The notes under the pieces: generated by a model
The model's input: the letters and a program-made list of their open reading frames with translations, nothing else
The model's database searches: none
Told to the model about the DNA's origin: nothing
Translations under genes and position numbers: made by a program
Origin: Cornus controversa
Lineage: Eukaryota > Streptophyta > Magnoliopsida > Cornales > Cornaceae
NCBI GenBank assembly: GCA_026545225.1
Contig: CM048849.1
Location: 55,943,836 to 56,007,835 of the forward strand
Direction: 5' to 3'
DNA: 64,000 bases
Shown here: positions 12,002-25,193 of the stretch, in pieces
Position numbering within the stretch: position 1 is the first letter of the stretch
Layout of the letters: the number at the start of each line of letters is the position of its first letter

Positions 12002-12550
12002 ATGGAGAATTTAAGATGGGTCTTGATGAAGATCTAGACGGCAGGAAAGTAAGTTTGGTTTCTTATATGCAAATAGTTCCATAAAATAGAGCCAAGCCTG
12101 CCTTAGTTATTTTTGCAAGTAGGCAACTTTGGATTAAGCTACCAGCTGATGCATGATATATATATTCCTTTGTTCTCATTTATTAATGTATATATATACA
12201 CACAATTATCTCTCTCTCTCTCTCTCCCTCTCTGTGGGGTGCTAGCAATTAATAATTATTTGGGCATGCAGAGAGGAGAATATATATTAATCAAATTAAT
12301 ATAATCTTGGTTGACGATTCTAAATGAATGGGTTACAGAGAGAACCAAAATCATCTCCAAAAACAAGGCAAATAAATACTAGTTAACTATTTTGGCTCTT
12401 CTTCAATCAAGTATGCACGTCGAATAGTTTTTAATTATGAAATCAAATAGTCCGTACTCCTTACTTTTAGGCGATTTTGTCATGCAAATAATCAATCCTC
12501 TTCATAAATCTTAACTGATGGACAAGTTTTAGACTTTCACCGGCATAATT
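12002..12550. other. Diverged duplicated DNA upstream of MIR160 copy A, no gene seen
   Basis: Aligns in patches with 30670-31230. It contains a short (CT)n run near 12205-12235. No coding sequence is recognised. Confidence 0.6.
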
Positions 12551-13885
12551 TTAACGGTCTATAAATTTGTAATTGACAATTTTCAGTGTCAAATATGAGT
12601 ATGATCGAATTATAATATTTCATTTATATTCTTGTACTTGATTATATATTTGAAGATTCAAAGTGAGAATAGTGTTCTACATCAAACATGCATGCACATG
12701 ATCTTCAAAGGCAAGAGGCTTGAATTTCGAAAGAAGACATCAATGATTTGAACAAGGATTTGTTTGGTTGAAATTTTTGAGTGATTTCAATTGCATGTGG
12801 ATATCGTTGATCAAGTGTGAGAATCGTGTAGTTCAGATAAAGTGGTGAGAACACATATATTTCGAAACGAGAGGTTCCGACCTTGAAAATTATGGTTTTT
12901 GGACAAAAATGCAAAATATTTTAGGTTGAAGCTGGACCAATCCATGAAGTCTCGGGATTTCAATCCTTACAGGTCCAGGTATGGGCTGGGCCGGTCTAAG
13001 CCTTTTGATATGACTTTTTGGCTTTATAGATTTCCTATTTTGACCTGAATTTAACTCTGAAATTTCCTTAAACTTTGAGATTCGTTTTTAAATGATTTTA
13101 AACTTGTTTTTCAAGAAAAATTAGAATTTTTAACATATATGAAAACCTCATATGATTTCTCTCTTATTAAGCTTTCAATATACATCAAAAAATATTATTT
13201 TAGAGAGAGAAAATATTGAAATATTTTTCCGACAGAGAACTTTATTTTATAGTTTATATTTTTTTGAGAGATCACACACACATATACACTATGAGTAATA
13301 TAGGTTGCGTCACACTATCGACTTGATCAATCATACGAAGAACATTTCGAATATTACATATTGATTAAGTTAGTGGATCGTTTGGTTTCTTCTACAATTG
13401 TTCGTTGATGAGGAAGGAGAAGAAGATCGCACTAAGAAGGGGACAAAATACTTGCTAGGTGTTCGTGTTCTTCTAGTTAGCCTTATGTAAGGATTGTGAC
13501 ATTAGCCGGAGTTTACGGCAATTGGACAAGGGAGTTGCAAGAGTAAGCTTAAGGTGTTCTGCATCAAGTTCTTGTTTGAATGGAGGGGGTGTGAGTCTAA
13601 GACAGAATATGTTGTACTTTACTTTAACGATAATGGGTTTGGTTCTCTGGGGCAACAAAGACCTGTGATTTTTTTTTATCTGAATTTTTCACATATATCT
13701 GTTGTATTCGTTTATTTTATTACACTTTATTTTATATAATTGTTTTATGAAATTCCTTTAATTTTTAATTGAACTTAAAATTGGAATACTTTGAAAACTT
13801 AAGCTAACGAAGGAGAAGCATATTCCTCCCCTTTAAGTTTTAAATAAATTTTCGTAATCACTTTTGCGCTGCGCAACTCATATAC
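12551..13885. mobile_element. Copy-A-specific insert of about 1.3 kb, class unresolved
   Basis: The flanks match adjacent bases of copy B (near 31225-31240), so this stretch was inserted in A or lost from B. It has no recognisable coding sequence. Its 3' part looks leader-like and it ends near TTTTGCGCTGCGCAA, which is reminiscent of the end of some copia LTRs. I could not find a clean target duplication, so a solo LTR is only a suggestion. Confidence 0.35.
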
Positions 13886-14172
13886 TCTCTGTATTACTAG
13901 TGATTCTTTTTATTGTTTAATTTAATTACATAATCTTTTATGTTGTGTTTGAAAACACTACATTTAAAATCTTAAAATTAAAAAAAAAATTAATTTGAAT
14001 TTTGAACTAAATTTTATACAATTTCAAATTCGAAGACGGATTGAGAGCTTAGAAACATAACTTTAGGTTAATTAGCAATTTGGGGTTGCCATTGGCCCAC
14101 CAATTCTCCCGGTGACAAGGACTTGACCTTAGACATATCTGAACTTGATGTGCCCAGTCAATTATCACCATG

Positions 14173-14918
14173 GATGTATTCCTTTCTCTGTAGAAAAAAA
14201 CAGTTAAAAAATTGACTGAAGATTAAATCGTGGGAGAAAGTTATTTTCGGTAATTATGCAAATTCAACGAATCAGTTTGACGTGGAACCTAGGAAGCACA
14301 TATAATGATACAGGATACACACGATACGATACGAATACGACGATACGTTAAATTTCATAAAAATATAATACAGACACAACAATGATACGTTAAATAAATA
14401 AATAAATAAAAATATAATATTATACATAAAATATTTATTTTTATTCTTCAACCATATAATAAATATAGTTAAAGTAATGATACAAAATATAAGAAGTTAA
14501 AATTTAGAAATTCACTATCTTTTCTAATACTTTTTACAATGACTCATTTACTCGAAGGTTTTAAAAATATTTTTGTTTTATTATAAAATGAGCCTTATTT
14601 TCTTATCTATAAAGTTTTTAATATTACAATTTCAACCCCATTTTATAGAATAAAAAATTATAAATTTGTCACAAAAAGTATCTCAGCCGTATCCCAGACA
14701 TATCCTAAACATATCCTGACATATCCCGCGTATCCTCGTCGTATCCCCCGCATCCTAGCCGTATCCGATATTAAATAAAAAAAAAGGGATATTTCTTAGC
14801 CGTATCGGATACATATCCGGTCGTATCGTAGCCGTATCCGTATCCGTATCGAATACTTATTCGATACGACCACATCACTACTTTTGGAATATCCGTGCTT
14901 TGTAACTTGAAACCAAAT
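14173..14918. repeat. Copy-A-specific block with GTATCC/GATACG-rich inverted ends
   Basis: Absent from copy B, where the flanks are nearly joined at about 31515. Between 14300 and 14890 the left end is rich in GATACG and the right end in CGTATCC, giving an imperfect inverted repeat around an AT-rich core, as in a MITE. No target duplication was found and there is no coding sequence. Confidence 0.45.
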
Positions 14919-15235
14919 TACTTTTTTCATAGGCGTTGAAACTTGTAAATTTCAAGGGTTTTTTTTTTTTTGGAAGGTTGTAAATTTCAGGTTTAGTTAA
15001 CCTTTTCTGTTTTTTTTTTCTTTTTTGTTTAATGCCATTATCTGTAAATCACAAGAAAATCTCTGTTTAATTGCCAAGAATGCCTTTGTGATTGTTCGGA
15101 AATCAAGTCAATAACTCATGAATTAAGGCAGCATACAATGAAAAATCCGAGAGTCTAGCCTACTTTAGGATGGGGTTCCCTTCTGTGGTACTCCCATGCC
15201 TTTTGTGCTGTACATGTGAGGCTTGACCCAATCAC

Positions 15236-15870
15236 AAGTGCAACTCAAACGAGTTGAATGTACAACTCAGATTCAATTCAACATTTGAAATATTTAATTT
15301 TAACTCAATTTTAACCCAGTCTTCAATCTTAACGACTCAATCCGAATTCAATCCATTCTTAAATTTTAAACTCCAATTTGTAATTCGGGTTGAGTTAGAA
15401 AGTTGGATTATTCATATCACCAATCTCTACATTAAAATTTTATAGTGATCTTTAGTTAGTTTTAAGTTAAATTATTCCTAAACACAAATAAATAAATAAA
15501 TAAAATTAAGAACATAATGCAAATTCTTAAAAAATTACAAACAAATTTTTAGGAAATTAATTCTCCGAAGTGTTAACATACAATAAATTAAGAGTTAAAT
15601 AAAATAAGTTGAAACGAAAAAAGGTGACCATAATTTGAATATTATATAATAAATTTAAAATAAAAATATGTATATAAATAATATTACAATTCGGGTTCAT
15701 ATTGGGCTTGAATTGCTAGCATCTCAACCCAAGTCCAACCCTAATTAAGTTCGAGTTGAGGTTTTTTAACCCAAGCTCAAACCTAATTGTAAAAATAATT
15801 GTTTAAATTCGTAAAAAATTAGACTGAGATTGGGTTGGGTTCGGGTTGCTAAGCTCAAGTTGCACTGTTG
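15236..15870. mobile_element. Possible MITE with AGTGCAACT ends
   Basis: The left side reads AAGTGCAACTCAAACG and the right side AAGCTCAAGTTGCACTG, an inverted pair about 630 bp apart around an AT-rich core with repeated GGGTT(C/G)GGTT motifs. It is missing from copy B. No clear target duplication is visible. Confidence 0.4.
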
Positions 15871-16150
15871 TGACTTGGTGATCACAGAAAACAGGCTACA
15901 TGACTTTCTCCAGATCCTGCAATGACGAAAATTTCGTTCCCCGATAATAAGGATTGCGTACAGACTTGAATTCTAGTTGACTCGTGAACACATATACAAT
16001 AAGTTTTCTGTAAAGTTTAAAATTTTCATATACAATATAATGGAAATTTTAAATTTTGATGAGATGATTTTGGAAGGGGATTGCAATGTGCTTCTTGAAT
16101 CGAAGAATCCACAAAGGCTTCAGTTTGCATTGGGTGCCTAGAACTACTAA

Positions 16151-19100
16151 ATCTTGAAGATGTATATCCTCCTAGCTTCCAAATCTTGAAGATGAAGGTC
16201 CCTTGTTCTTGATCTTTAAATTCCTTTTTCTTTCTTCAAGTAAAGTCTCAAAGAATCACTTATATGACCCTAGTGATGGAATCTCTAAACCATAGCTTGT
16301 GGCAGCTCAAGAAAGAAAAATCACCATTGAAGAGGCCTTGAGAAATGAGGGTTTCTCAATGAAGAAGATGAAGTGACTACAATATGTATTGTATCTCTCT
16401 CTTCTTCTTTTTTTCTTGTATTTGCGGTCTTGCATATTATTATCTTCTCAAGACAACAATATATAAACCACTAATTAGGTGCCCTTAGCACTCCATAAAA
16501 AAAGAGTGTCATCCTAATTTAATTCTCTACAATGGGTGCCTTAGCACTTCTACCAAAAAAAGAAGTGTCCCTAGCGTATGGGTGTACTTAGCAATCCCAA
16601 CCACTTAGGAGTGCCCCTAACACCCAATAAATAAATAATAGGAGTTCTCATATTAATACATACTATTTATTTATTTTTTTCACTTTCTTGGGCTTATACT
16701 TCCATCTATGTGGGCTATATGTGAAGATCTTATTTGAGCCCAATCTCTTATTGTCTCCAATGAATTAATAACTGTTCCGATCATCCAAAACCATAATTCA
16801 ATTAATTCATTAACCAAACAAAGTACCACTATAAATGAATAATTACACTCCAATTTGATAAAGGTACTAACCACCATATTAATTAATTATGAAATTACCC
16901 CTATACTCACAATTGAGTCGGATAATATACCACCAATTTATACAACAATTGATATTTGTTAAGCCACTTGATTATTGCCCGTAAGATCACAAATATTGTT
17001 TTAATAAAAATGATAAGCATATAAAACAAATATTACAACTCGGTCATGTTGGTTTTGACACCGAAGATTGCCAATTACAAGAATATACATCACAATCTCT
17101 CCCTTTAACAATTTTGTGACAAAATCTACCTAGACAATTATAACATAACCACTGAAAAAATCAAATTACAATATGTCCTAATTATAAAGAAATATATTTT
17201 GAAGAACTCGGAGTATCATAAGCAAACTTTCAAACTTCATACGCAGTGTCTACCAAAAATCAGTAAAATTCGCATATCATGCAAACAACACTACTTGTGA
17301 AAGCTTAATCAAGAAAATATAATGATATAAAAATCAACTCTAAACTCCCCCTTAATCATATAACTAATGAAGTATACTATCTCCCCATATGTTTCTCATG
17401 TCTCCTCCTTTATCACATACATAATTCATCTATCCCTTTTTAGAACAAATTGACAAAATAAGACAACCAAAAACTAGAGAGAACCAATCAATACATGATT
17501 AAGTGAGATAAAAATATAACCTCCAATTAAATATATCACATATGTCTCAAAATGATGGAATGTTACACATAAGCATAACATTAAAAAAACATAGAAAACA
17601 TAAAATATAACATATCTAAGTAAATAAAAGTATAGAACATAACAAGTTCAACCATCAAAGACTAGACATAACATATTTGAGCAATAAACATAACCAACTA
17701 CTCAATGTCTAGCAAAACATAAACTAGGTCTAAACAATAAAGACCAAATCCTCATCTTCCTTATCATCATGAGCTCTAGAGCTTCCAAGTAAAGTTCTCC
17801 GAATCAATTCTTCAAGCTTTGAGAATTTCATCTTTAAGTACTTCTCTAACCCCTTCATGGATTGATTGTACTGTCTGGTAGTCAAAGCATGATTAGAATC
17901 CAGAACATAAAGTCCGGCAATAAAAGCATTGTTATCAGTCTCATCCACAACCTCCTTCATAACCTGTTACCTTGTAGCTTCCTTTTGAGCCATTTCCTTC
18001 ATCTTGTTAGTTATCGAAGACTTAACATTTGAAGCCGTGAACTTTCCTTTGGACTTCCTAACTAGACCATTTGAAGGAATATACACATTTTTTGCCTTAA
18101 GAATTTTCATCACAATCAAGGGAAAAGGTAAAGCATTGGTAGGCTTAGAATAATTTGTCTCTTGAATCATAATCCTCAAAATGGTATCCGACACATTAAT
18201 TCTATCACCATTCACAATGTAATATAAGATCTCACCTCGATGTCGTGGCAAATCACCCTTATGATCATGAGGGTTAAGAATGTAGGACACAATCAAATTC
18301 AATGCAAAGACATTATCTGTCACTTGAAATTTTATTCTCAAACAATGGAGTCTTTAGTTCACACAACATCTTAATGATTTCTTCTATGCTTGGAATGCTC
18401 TCTTCGGTACCTATATAAAGAAAATTTATACCATTCTTTGCCTCTGTAACTCCAATAACCTCATAAATTAATTGGGTAGTCACCTTGATCTCTGTCCCAA
18501 AATATTTTACCGTCATCTATAACTCTCCATCACTATAAGTAAGCACATTACTATAGAAGTAGGCAGTAGCGAACCATGTCGGGAATACAATCCTTGCCTA
18601 GGTTAGCTAGTGATCCCCAACCATTATTTCTAAAGTAGTGCATAAACTCCAAATGATAGTCTTGTCATACGCTATCCAAATCAAAGCTCCGTTCGCACCT
18701 CATTGGCCTACAACCAATCATTATCTTATAGTTGTCAAAAATTCCTTCCTCATCAAAATGATCTTCCGTGAAAATTATATTGTCTTCCGGTGTTAAAAAA
18801 ACATTAACTCTTTATCTTCTAGAGCCACCGACCATTGCCATGATAAGAGGAATGCAAAATAAGAAAGTTAAGGCCATTGGAGAATTTTTACAAACACTTG
18901 GAGTGCAACCTTTGAAAATACAAGCTTCAAACAAACTTTGTAAATTCAATCTCCCGAACACAATACAAATCCTCCAAAGATCAATCACTTTCACTACTTC
19001 AACTCAAAATCAACCACAAATATCAATCAATTTGATGAAGATTAAGTAGCACAAGGTTTATTTAGAGTTACGGCAAAGTAAGGAAAAAAGGCACACGATA

Positions 19101-20015
19101 TGAAAGTAAACACAATAATAACACCATGCACACATGCATATAAAAGACTCTTGGCCGAGCATGTGTGTGGACCGGTCCAGCTTGGTTCAATGAGTCTGTT
19201 AACCAACTTTGACCACTTTTGCAATTTTTTTTTTAGAAAAAGTCTAAAAATCTATAAAAAAAAATAGAAAAATCTTTTTGGATTTTTATTTATGTGAAAA
19301 TAAAAAAATAATAATCATATAATCATTAAAACTTATTTTTCATATAAAAAAGAATGAGTTCTAAAAATTTTAAAAAAATTCAAGAAATTTTAGAAAAATT
19401 CACAAATGCACAATTTTAAAACCTATAAATTTGCCAACAAAATTCATACTTAATTTCAAGATCATGGCATAATTTCCAATACCCAAATATTTAAATAAAT
19501 TTAAAAATTCATTTAACAAATCCATGTGTGTGTGCGTAATCCCACATCATAAAAAATTAATCAAATTCTTTTAATTCATATTCTAAAACACATTATATGA
19601 TAAGCAAATAAAATCACACATGATCAAATAATTTTCATTGAATTTTATTTTATTTATTTCTAAGAAGATGACTTTCACACTTACAGGCAACTAATTATTT
19701 TCTTAAAACAACATCTTTAAAAGATATCTTATTGGAGATTTATGTCGTAGTGGTAGCTTCGAACACATTCCGGAAGTAGTCTTTTCTTTTTGTCTTAAAT
19801 TTTCAGCAATTCATTTTTTTTCTTTTCTTTTCATTCCGAATAAAAATAGAATATTTTCTTTTCATTTTTTTCATTAATCATTTAAGCCTTTAATGTTGCT
19901 TATACAATATATTCTAGTCAACTTCACATTAGTTTTCAATTAAAGTAAAGATTATAACTCGATTATATTTGGTTTTGACACCAAAGATTGCCAATTACAA
20001 AAAATATACATCACA
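16151..20015 (-). mobile_element. LTR-retroelement-derived block, minus strand, non-autonomous and decayed
   Basis: A roughly 50-bp motif (plus strand TTGGTTTTGACACC, then AAGATTGCCAATTACAA, then ATACATCACA) occurs twice in direct orientation, ending at 17094 and 20015. Read on the minus strand each copy begins TGTGATGTATATT, as an LTR would. The copy at 17094 is preceded on that strand by a polypurine-like AAAGGGAGAGAT. Between the two lies a decayed gag-like reading frame (17730-18516). The LTR inner borders and target duplication could not be fixed and the two LTR-like copies diverge quickly, so the boundaries are approximate. Apart from that reading frame the block holds no gene that I recognise. 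Confidence 0.45.
17730..18516 (-). pseudogene. Plant retroelement-associated ORF remnant (gag-like), broken
   Basis: Three minus-strand pieces follow each other. One at 18516-18313 starts MTVKYFGTEIKVTTQLIYE, one at 18341-17967 contains HRGEILYYIVNGDRI and NALPFPLIVMKIL, and one at 17960-17730 is a charged C-terminal tail. The middle piece resembles the plant-specific domain common in ORFs of non-autonomous gypsy-like elements (often called putative plant transposon protein domain). A frameshift separates the first two pieces and a stop lies near 17965. The assignment is by resemblance only; a decayed host gene is not excluded. Confidence 0.45.
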
Positions 20016-20029
20016 AAGAGCATGTGAAA

Positions 20030-20250
20030 GATGGAATTGTTCAGAAAAAAGAGCATATGAAAGATAAAATTAGTAGATTGACAGATGAAATCTTCATTAC
20101 CATCCTGTCTCTTTTGCCGCTTAAGAAGCAGCATGTACTAGTATTCTCTCACGCAGATGGAGATCTATAACTGGCAGTTTGAACTTCGATTCAAAGACAT
20201 TACGAGCTCCTGCATATGGTACTTCACCATCTGAACTCGTGAAGCTTACA
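20030..20250 (+). pseudogene. F-box protein fragment (F-box/FBD-LRR type), frameshifted
   Basis: The translation gives ISRLTDEIFITILSLLPLKK, the F-box consensus of the plant F-box/FBD/LRR family. About ten codons later the frame breaks: ignoring one extra base near 20151, the reading continues as SRRWRSITGSLNFDS, the usual SRRWR...LDFDS stretch of this family. In the actual frame it ends at the stop at 20168-20170. No LRR or FBD domain follows, so this is a truncated, frameshifted N-terminal fragment, perhaps carried in by a neighbouring element. Confidence 0.7.
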
Positions 20251-20519
20251 AACCAACAATCGTGAAGCTTACAAACCAGCACTGCATTTTAATCTTAGAT
20301 ATAATAATTAAAGGATTTAAATACAAAAAAAAAAACAGAGAAAGGCCGTCAAAGCATCAAATGGAAAGGTAGTAAAGAGAAAGCATTTAGAAAACTAATA
20401 TTAAATGTAAAACAATGGAATTGGAATGATAATATGAATCAAACTTGTGATTAACTATTGAAAACTACAACTTCGTTAAGAACTTGTGATTAAGTATGGA
20501 AAACTACAACTTCATTAAG

Positions 20520-20775
20520 AAGACATGCTTAACTGGTTTCTGAAATATGTGTCCAATCCATCTCATTCTATTTTCGCTAATTTTTTCACAAATGAATGTT
20601 TTACCTAATTTTTCTCACATTCTCATTAGTAACCTTATCTCTTCTGGTTGCTCTTATCATCTACCTTAACATTCTCATCTCCGTTACATGAAAGTGTTGT
20701 TCTTGTCCCCTTTTTTTTTAAGACCCAACACTCTGCTCCATTCAACATAGTTGGTCGAATAATGGTGTAATGTTT
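20520..20775 (-). mobile_element. 3' tail of an RTE-type LINE (reverse transcriptase C terminus)
   Basis: On the minus strand, pieces in slightly shifted frames read IIRPTMLNGAECWVLKK, then MRMLRWMIRATRRDKVTNEN, then SENRMRWIGHIFQKPVK. These correspond to the end of plant RTE-clade LINE polyproteins (family pattern: RPAMLYG.ECW, EMRMLRWM, ENRLRWFGHV.RRP). Frame changes and the missing upstream RT show a dead 5'-truncated copy. Confidence 0.8.
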
Positions 20776-21412
20776 TATTGAGAACTTATGGGCTATTTTG
20801 AAGAACCTACTTCATAAATATAATTTCACTATAAGTGGCACAAGAGGGTGGCAAACCTACTTGCATATGAGGTATACCAGAGCTACCCAAACTAAGCTTG
20901 ATTATTTGCTTACATGAATTCTATTTTTTTTATAGAATCAAGAACAACTCATTATTTCATTAGAGAACATAATAAAATTTGATTGTAAAAGAACACATAA
21001 ACTAAATTTATATATGTAAATAAAACTATATATATATTTTTTTTATGTGGTTTAATTATCACATATTATATATGACATCAATTTTGATTTACTTCATGCT
21101 TAAATCTATTGTTCTTTATTAATTTCGTAAAAAGTATTATTACTAAGTATGTTTTTATAATCATATCGGTTCATGAATAAGTCATTACATGTGCTAATGT
21201 TCTTCAAAAATTCAATAAAAATCACTAAAAATTAATTTCTATTGAATTGTGCAGTAAAAAATTTAAGTATTAGCAAATTTTAGACCGTTTGTGCAAGTTC
21301 AAATTTTTTTTAAAATTACAGTAACTAACTCCATTATGTAACCGATACAAATCCAATTTCGTTAAACGAAGGACATCCACAGATAATACATATACCAAAT
21401 GCTGTCATGCAT
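20776..21412. other. Intergenic, AT-rich, nothing recognised
   Basis: No coding frame, repeat border or RNA gene can be supported in this stretch between the LINE tail and copy B. Confidence 0.6.
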
Positions 21413-21889
21413 TAGTACAATAGACGTGCAAGTACAAAATGGTGCAGGCCCACAACAAGTGCCTTGCAGTTGCATGGCTCCTTCTAAACCACTTGAAGCT
21501 CATGAAAGTGCCAAGCATTTTCCTTAATTGTACAAACAAAAATTGAACTGTCAGTGATGGGAGCTCTTGACTTGATTGACTCCTTCCTTCATGACCATTT
21601 TATCGGAGCCGGATCCTCGGCTGTAATCGGCTAATGCCGTATAGTGCTGTAATCCGAAAGTCTGTGCATCTCATGTATCATCAACCAAAAGAAAACTAAA
21701 ACATTAATAAAAGTCCATAACTTTTACCACAAATAATATTTTTTGATGAAACTAATTTTTTTAAATAGTATATTCCAAGAGCTTCAATATGAGTATAATA
21801 TAGGCTATGTTTTGACTTAAGACAAAAAAAATTATGTTATTTATAATTCATGTCAAATTATAATATTCACACTATTAAAGTACTTTCCA

Positions 21890-24800
21890 AACACTTAAAA
21901 AAAAAAAAAAATTATTTTTTTCCTTTCCAAATTTTTTTGGAACTCATAGGCACATTTGAAAGATATATTTTGCACAAAAAAATCAAAAAAAAATATATTC
22001 AGATTTTTTAAGCTAATTTTTATTTCACTTTCCACACTTTTAAAGTACTTTTGACAAATTTAAAGTTCTTTTCCACACATTTAAAGAACTTTTCCACACA
22101 CCTAAAACAAATACTTTCTTATGTTTTTTCTTTCCAATTTTTTTAAGAACTCTTAGTCATATATGAAAGATGTTTTTGCACAAAAAATTCATCAAAATTT
22201 ATATTCACATTTTTTAAACTCATTTTTTTCAACTTTCCACACTTTTAAAGTACTTTCCACACACTTAAAACAAATATAAATATATTTTTTTCCTTTCCAA
22301 TTTTTTTTGTAACTCTTAGGCACATTTGAAAGATGTATTTTGCACAAAAAATCATAAAAATTTATATTCACATTTTTTTGGCTAATTTTTTTCTCACTTT
22401 TCACACTTTTAAAGTACTTTCCACAAATTTAAAGTTCATTTCCACACATTTAAAGAATTTTTCCACACACCAAAAACAAATACTTTCTTATGTTTTTTCT
22501 TTCCAATTTTTTTAAGAACTCTTAGTCATATATGAAAGATGTTTTTGCACAAAAAATTCATCAAAATTTATATTCACATTTTTTTTAACTTTTCACACTT
22601 TTAAAGTACTTTCCACACACTTAAAACAAATATACATATATTTTTTTCCTTTCCAATTTTTTTTTTAACTCTTAGGCACATTTGAAAGATGTATTTTGCA
22701 CAAAAAATCATAAAAATTTATATTCACATTTTTTTGGCTAATTTTTTTCTCATTTTTCACACTTTTAAAGTACTTTCCACAAATTTAAAGTTCATTTCCA
22801 CACATTTAAAAAAAATTTCCACACACCAAAAACAAATACTTTCTTATGTTTTTTCTTCCCAATTTTTTTAAGAACTCTTAGTCATATATGAAAGATGTTT
22901 TTGCACAAAAAATTCATCAAAATTTATATTCACATTTTTTTTAACTTTCCACACTTTTAAAGTACTTTCCACACACTTAAAACAAATATACATATATTTT
23001 TTTCCTTTCCAATTTTTTTTTTAACTCTTAGGCACATTTGAAAGATGTATTTTGCACAAAAAATCATAAAAATTTATATTCACATTTTTTTGGCTAATTT
23101 TTTTCTCATTTTTCACACTTTTAAAGTACTTTCCACAAATTTAAAGTTCATTTCCACACATTTAAAAAAAATTTCCACACACCAAAAATAAATACTTTCT
23201 TATGTTTTTTCTTTCCAATTTTTTTAAGAACTCTTAGTCATATATGAAAGATGTTTTTGCACAAAAAATTCATCAAAATTTATATTCACATTTTTTAATC
23301 TCATTTTTTTTTAACTTTCCACACTTTTAAAGTACTTTCCACACACTTAAAACAAATATATATATATATATTTTTCCTTTCCAATTTTTTTTGTAACTCT
23401 TAGGCACATTTGAAAGATGTATTTTGCAAAAAAAATCATAAAAATTTATATTCACATTTTTTTGGCTAATTTTTTTCTCACTTTCCACACTTTTAAAGTA
23501 CTTTCCACAAATTTAAAGTTCATTTCCACACATTTAAAAAAAATTTCCACACACCAAAAATAAATACTTTCTTATGTTTTTTCTTTCCAATTTTTTTAAG
23601 AACTCTTAGTCATATATGAAAGATGATTTTGCACAAAAAATTCATCAAAATTTATATTCACATTTTTTAAACTCATTTTTTTCAACTTTCCACACTTTTA
23701 AAGTACTTTCCACACACTTAAAACAAATATAAATATATTTTTTTCCTTTCCAATTTTTTTTGTAACTCTTAGGCACATTTGAAAGATGCATTTTGCACAA
23801 AAAATCATAAAAATTTATATTCACATTTTTTTGGCTAATTTTTTTCTCATTTTTCACACTTTTAAAGTACTTTCCACAAATTTAAAGTTCATTTCCACAC
23901 ATTTAAAAAAAATTTCCACACACCAAAAATAAATACTTTCTTATGTTTTTTCTTTCCAATTTTTTTAAGAACTCTTAGTCATATATGAAAGATGTTTTTG
24001 CACAGAAAATTCATCAAAATTTATATTCACATTTTTTAATCTCATTTTTTTTAACTTTCCACACTTTTAAAGTATTTTTCACACACTTAAAACAAATATA
24101 TATATTTTTTTCCTTTCCAATTTTTTTTGGAACTCTTTGGCACATTTGAAAGATGGATTTTGCACAAAATAATTCATAAAAAATTATATTCAAATTTTTA
24201 GGAATAATTTTTTTTCACCTTCCACACTTTTAAACTACTTTCCACACACTTAAACACAAATATTTTTTTTTGTTTTTTTTCTATACAATTTTTTTAGGAA
24301 CTCTTAGGCACATTTGAAGGATGTATTTGCACAAAATAATCATAAAAAGTTATATTCAGATTTTTTAAGCTAATTTTTTTCTCACTTTCCACACTTTTAA
24401 AGTACTTTCCACACATTTAAAACATTTTCCCACACATTTAAAGTACTTATTCACACGCCTAAAACAAAGACTTTTTTATCTTTTTTCTTTCCAATTTTTT
24501 TAGGAACTCTTCGGCATATATGAAAGATGTTTTTGCACAAAAAATTCATAAAAATTTATATTTGCATTTTTTAATCTCATTTTTTTCACATTCCACACTT
24601 TTAAACTACTTTCCACACACTTAAAACAAATATTTTTTTTATTTTTTTCTTTCCAATTTTTTTAAGAACTCTTAGGCACATTTGAAGAATGTATTTGCAC
24701 AAAAAAATTATAAATTTTTTTTTCCACATTTTTTAGGATCTTTTTTTTCTCACTTTCCAAACTTTTAAAGTTTTTTCAACTAATTTAAAGTACTTTTCCA

Positions 24801-25159
24801 CATATTTAAAACAAATATTTTTTTATGGTTTTTCTTTCCAATTTTTTTAGGAACTCTTACGCATATTTGAAGGATGTCTTTGTACAAAAAAATCATAAAA
24901 AATTATATTCACATTTTTTAGGCTCATTTTTTCTCACTTTCCACACTTTTAAAGTAATTTTTACACATTTAAAGAACTTTTCACACACCTAAAACAAGTA
25001 TTTTTTTTTATGTATTATCTTTCCAATTTTTTAAAAAACTTTTAGGCATATTTGAAGGATGTTTTTGCACAAATAATTCATAAAAAATTATATTCACATT
25101 TTTTAGTTTCATTTTTTCTCATTTTTCACACATTTAAAGCACTTTTTCACACACTTAAA
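21890..25159 (+). repeat. Left arm tandem array of the foldback element (about 356-bp higher-order unit)
   Basis: Units repeat the order: TTCCACACTTTTAAAGTAC, CACACACTTAAAACAAATA, a poly-T tract, AACTCTTAGGCACATTTGAAA, then GCACAAAAAATCATAAAAATT. Near-identical copies start at 22333 and 22689 (offset 356), with further ones near 23041, 23412 and 23783. Each unit consists of two related halves, one with AGGCACATTTG and one with AGTCATATATG. Units nearer the loop are more diverged. Confidence 0.9.
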
Positions 25160-25193
25160 TGTGTTGAGAGTATTTTAATTGTGAGGAAAATGC

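Larger units (their letters stand above)
9234..16150 (+). repeat. Segmental duplication, copy A (contains one MIR160-type locus)
   Basis: This segment matches copy B (about 21413-31860) in the same order and orientation, interrupted by insertions private to each copy. Matching blocks include 9234-9440 with 21413-21600, 10205-10435 with 28222-29840, 11220-12520 with 29840-31230, 13886-14170 with 31237-31515, 14915-15090 with 31520-31650, and 16020-16150 with 31736-31860. Copy A contains a hAT element, a MULE-type MITE and further blocks absent from copy B. No protein-coding gene is seen in it. Confidence 0.88.

Noticed and set aside
16502-20020. AAGAG target duplication for the retroelement block (16502-16506 and 20016-20020)
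   Set aside because: A TG follows the left AAGAG, but the two LTR candidates it would define do not align beyond the first ~60 bp, so the match may be chance.
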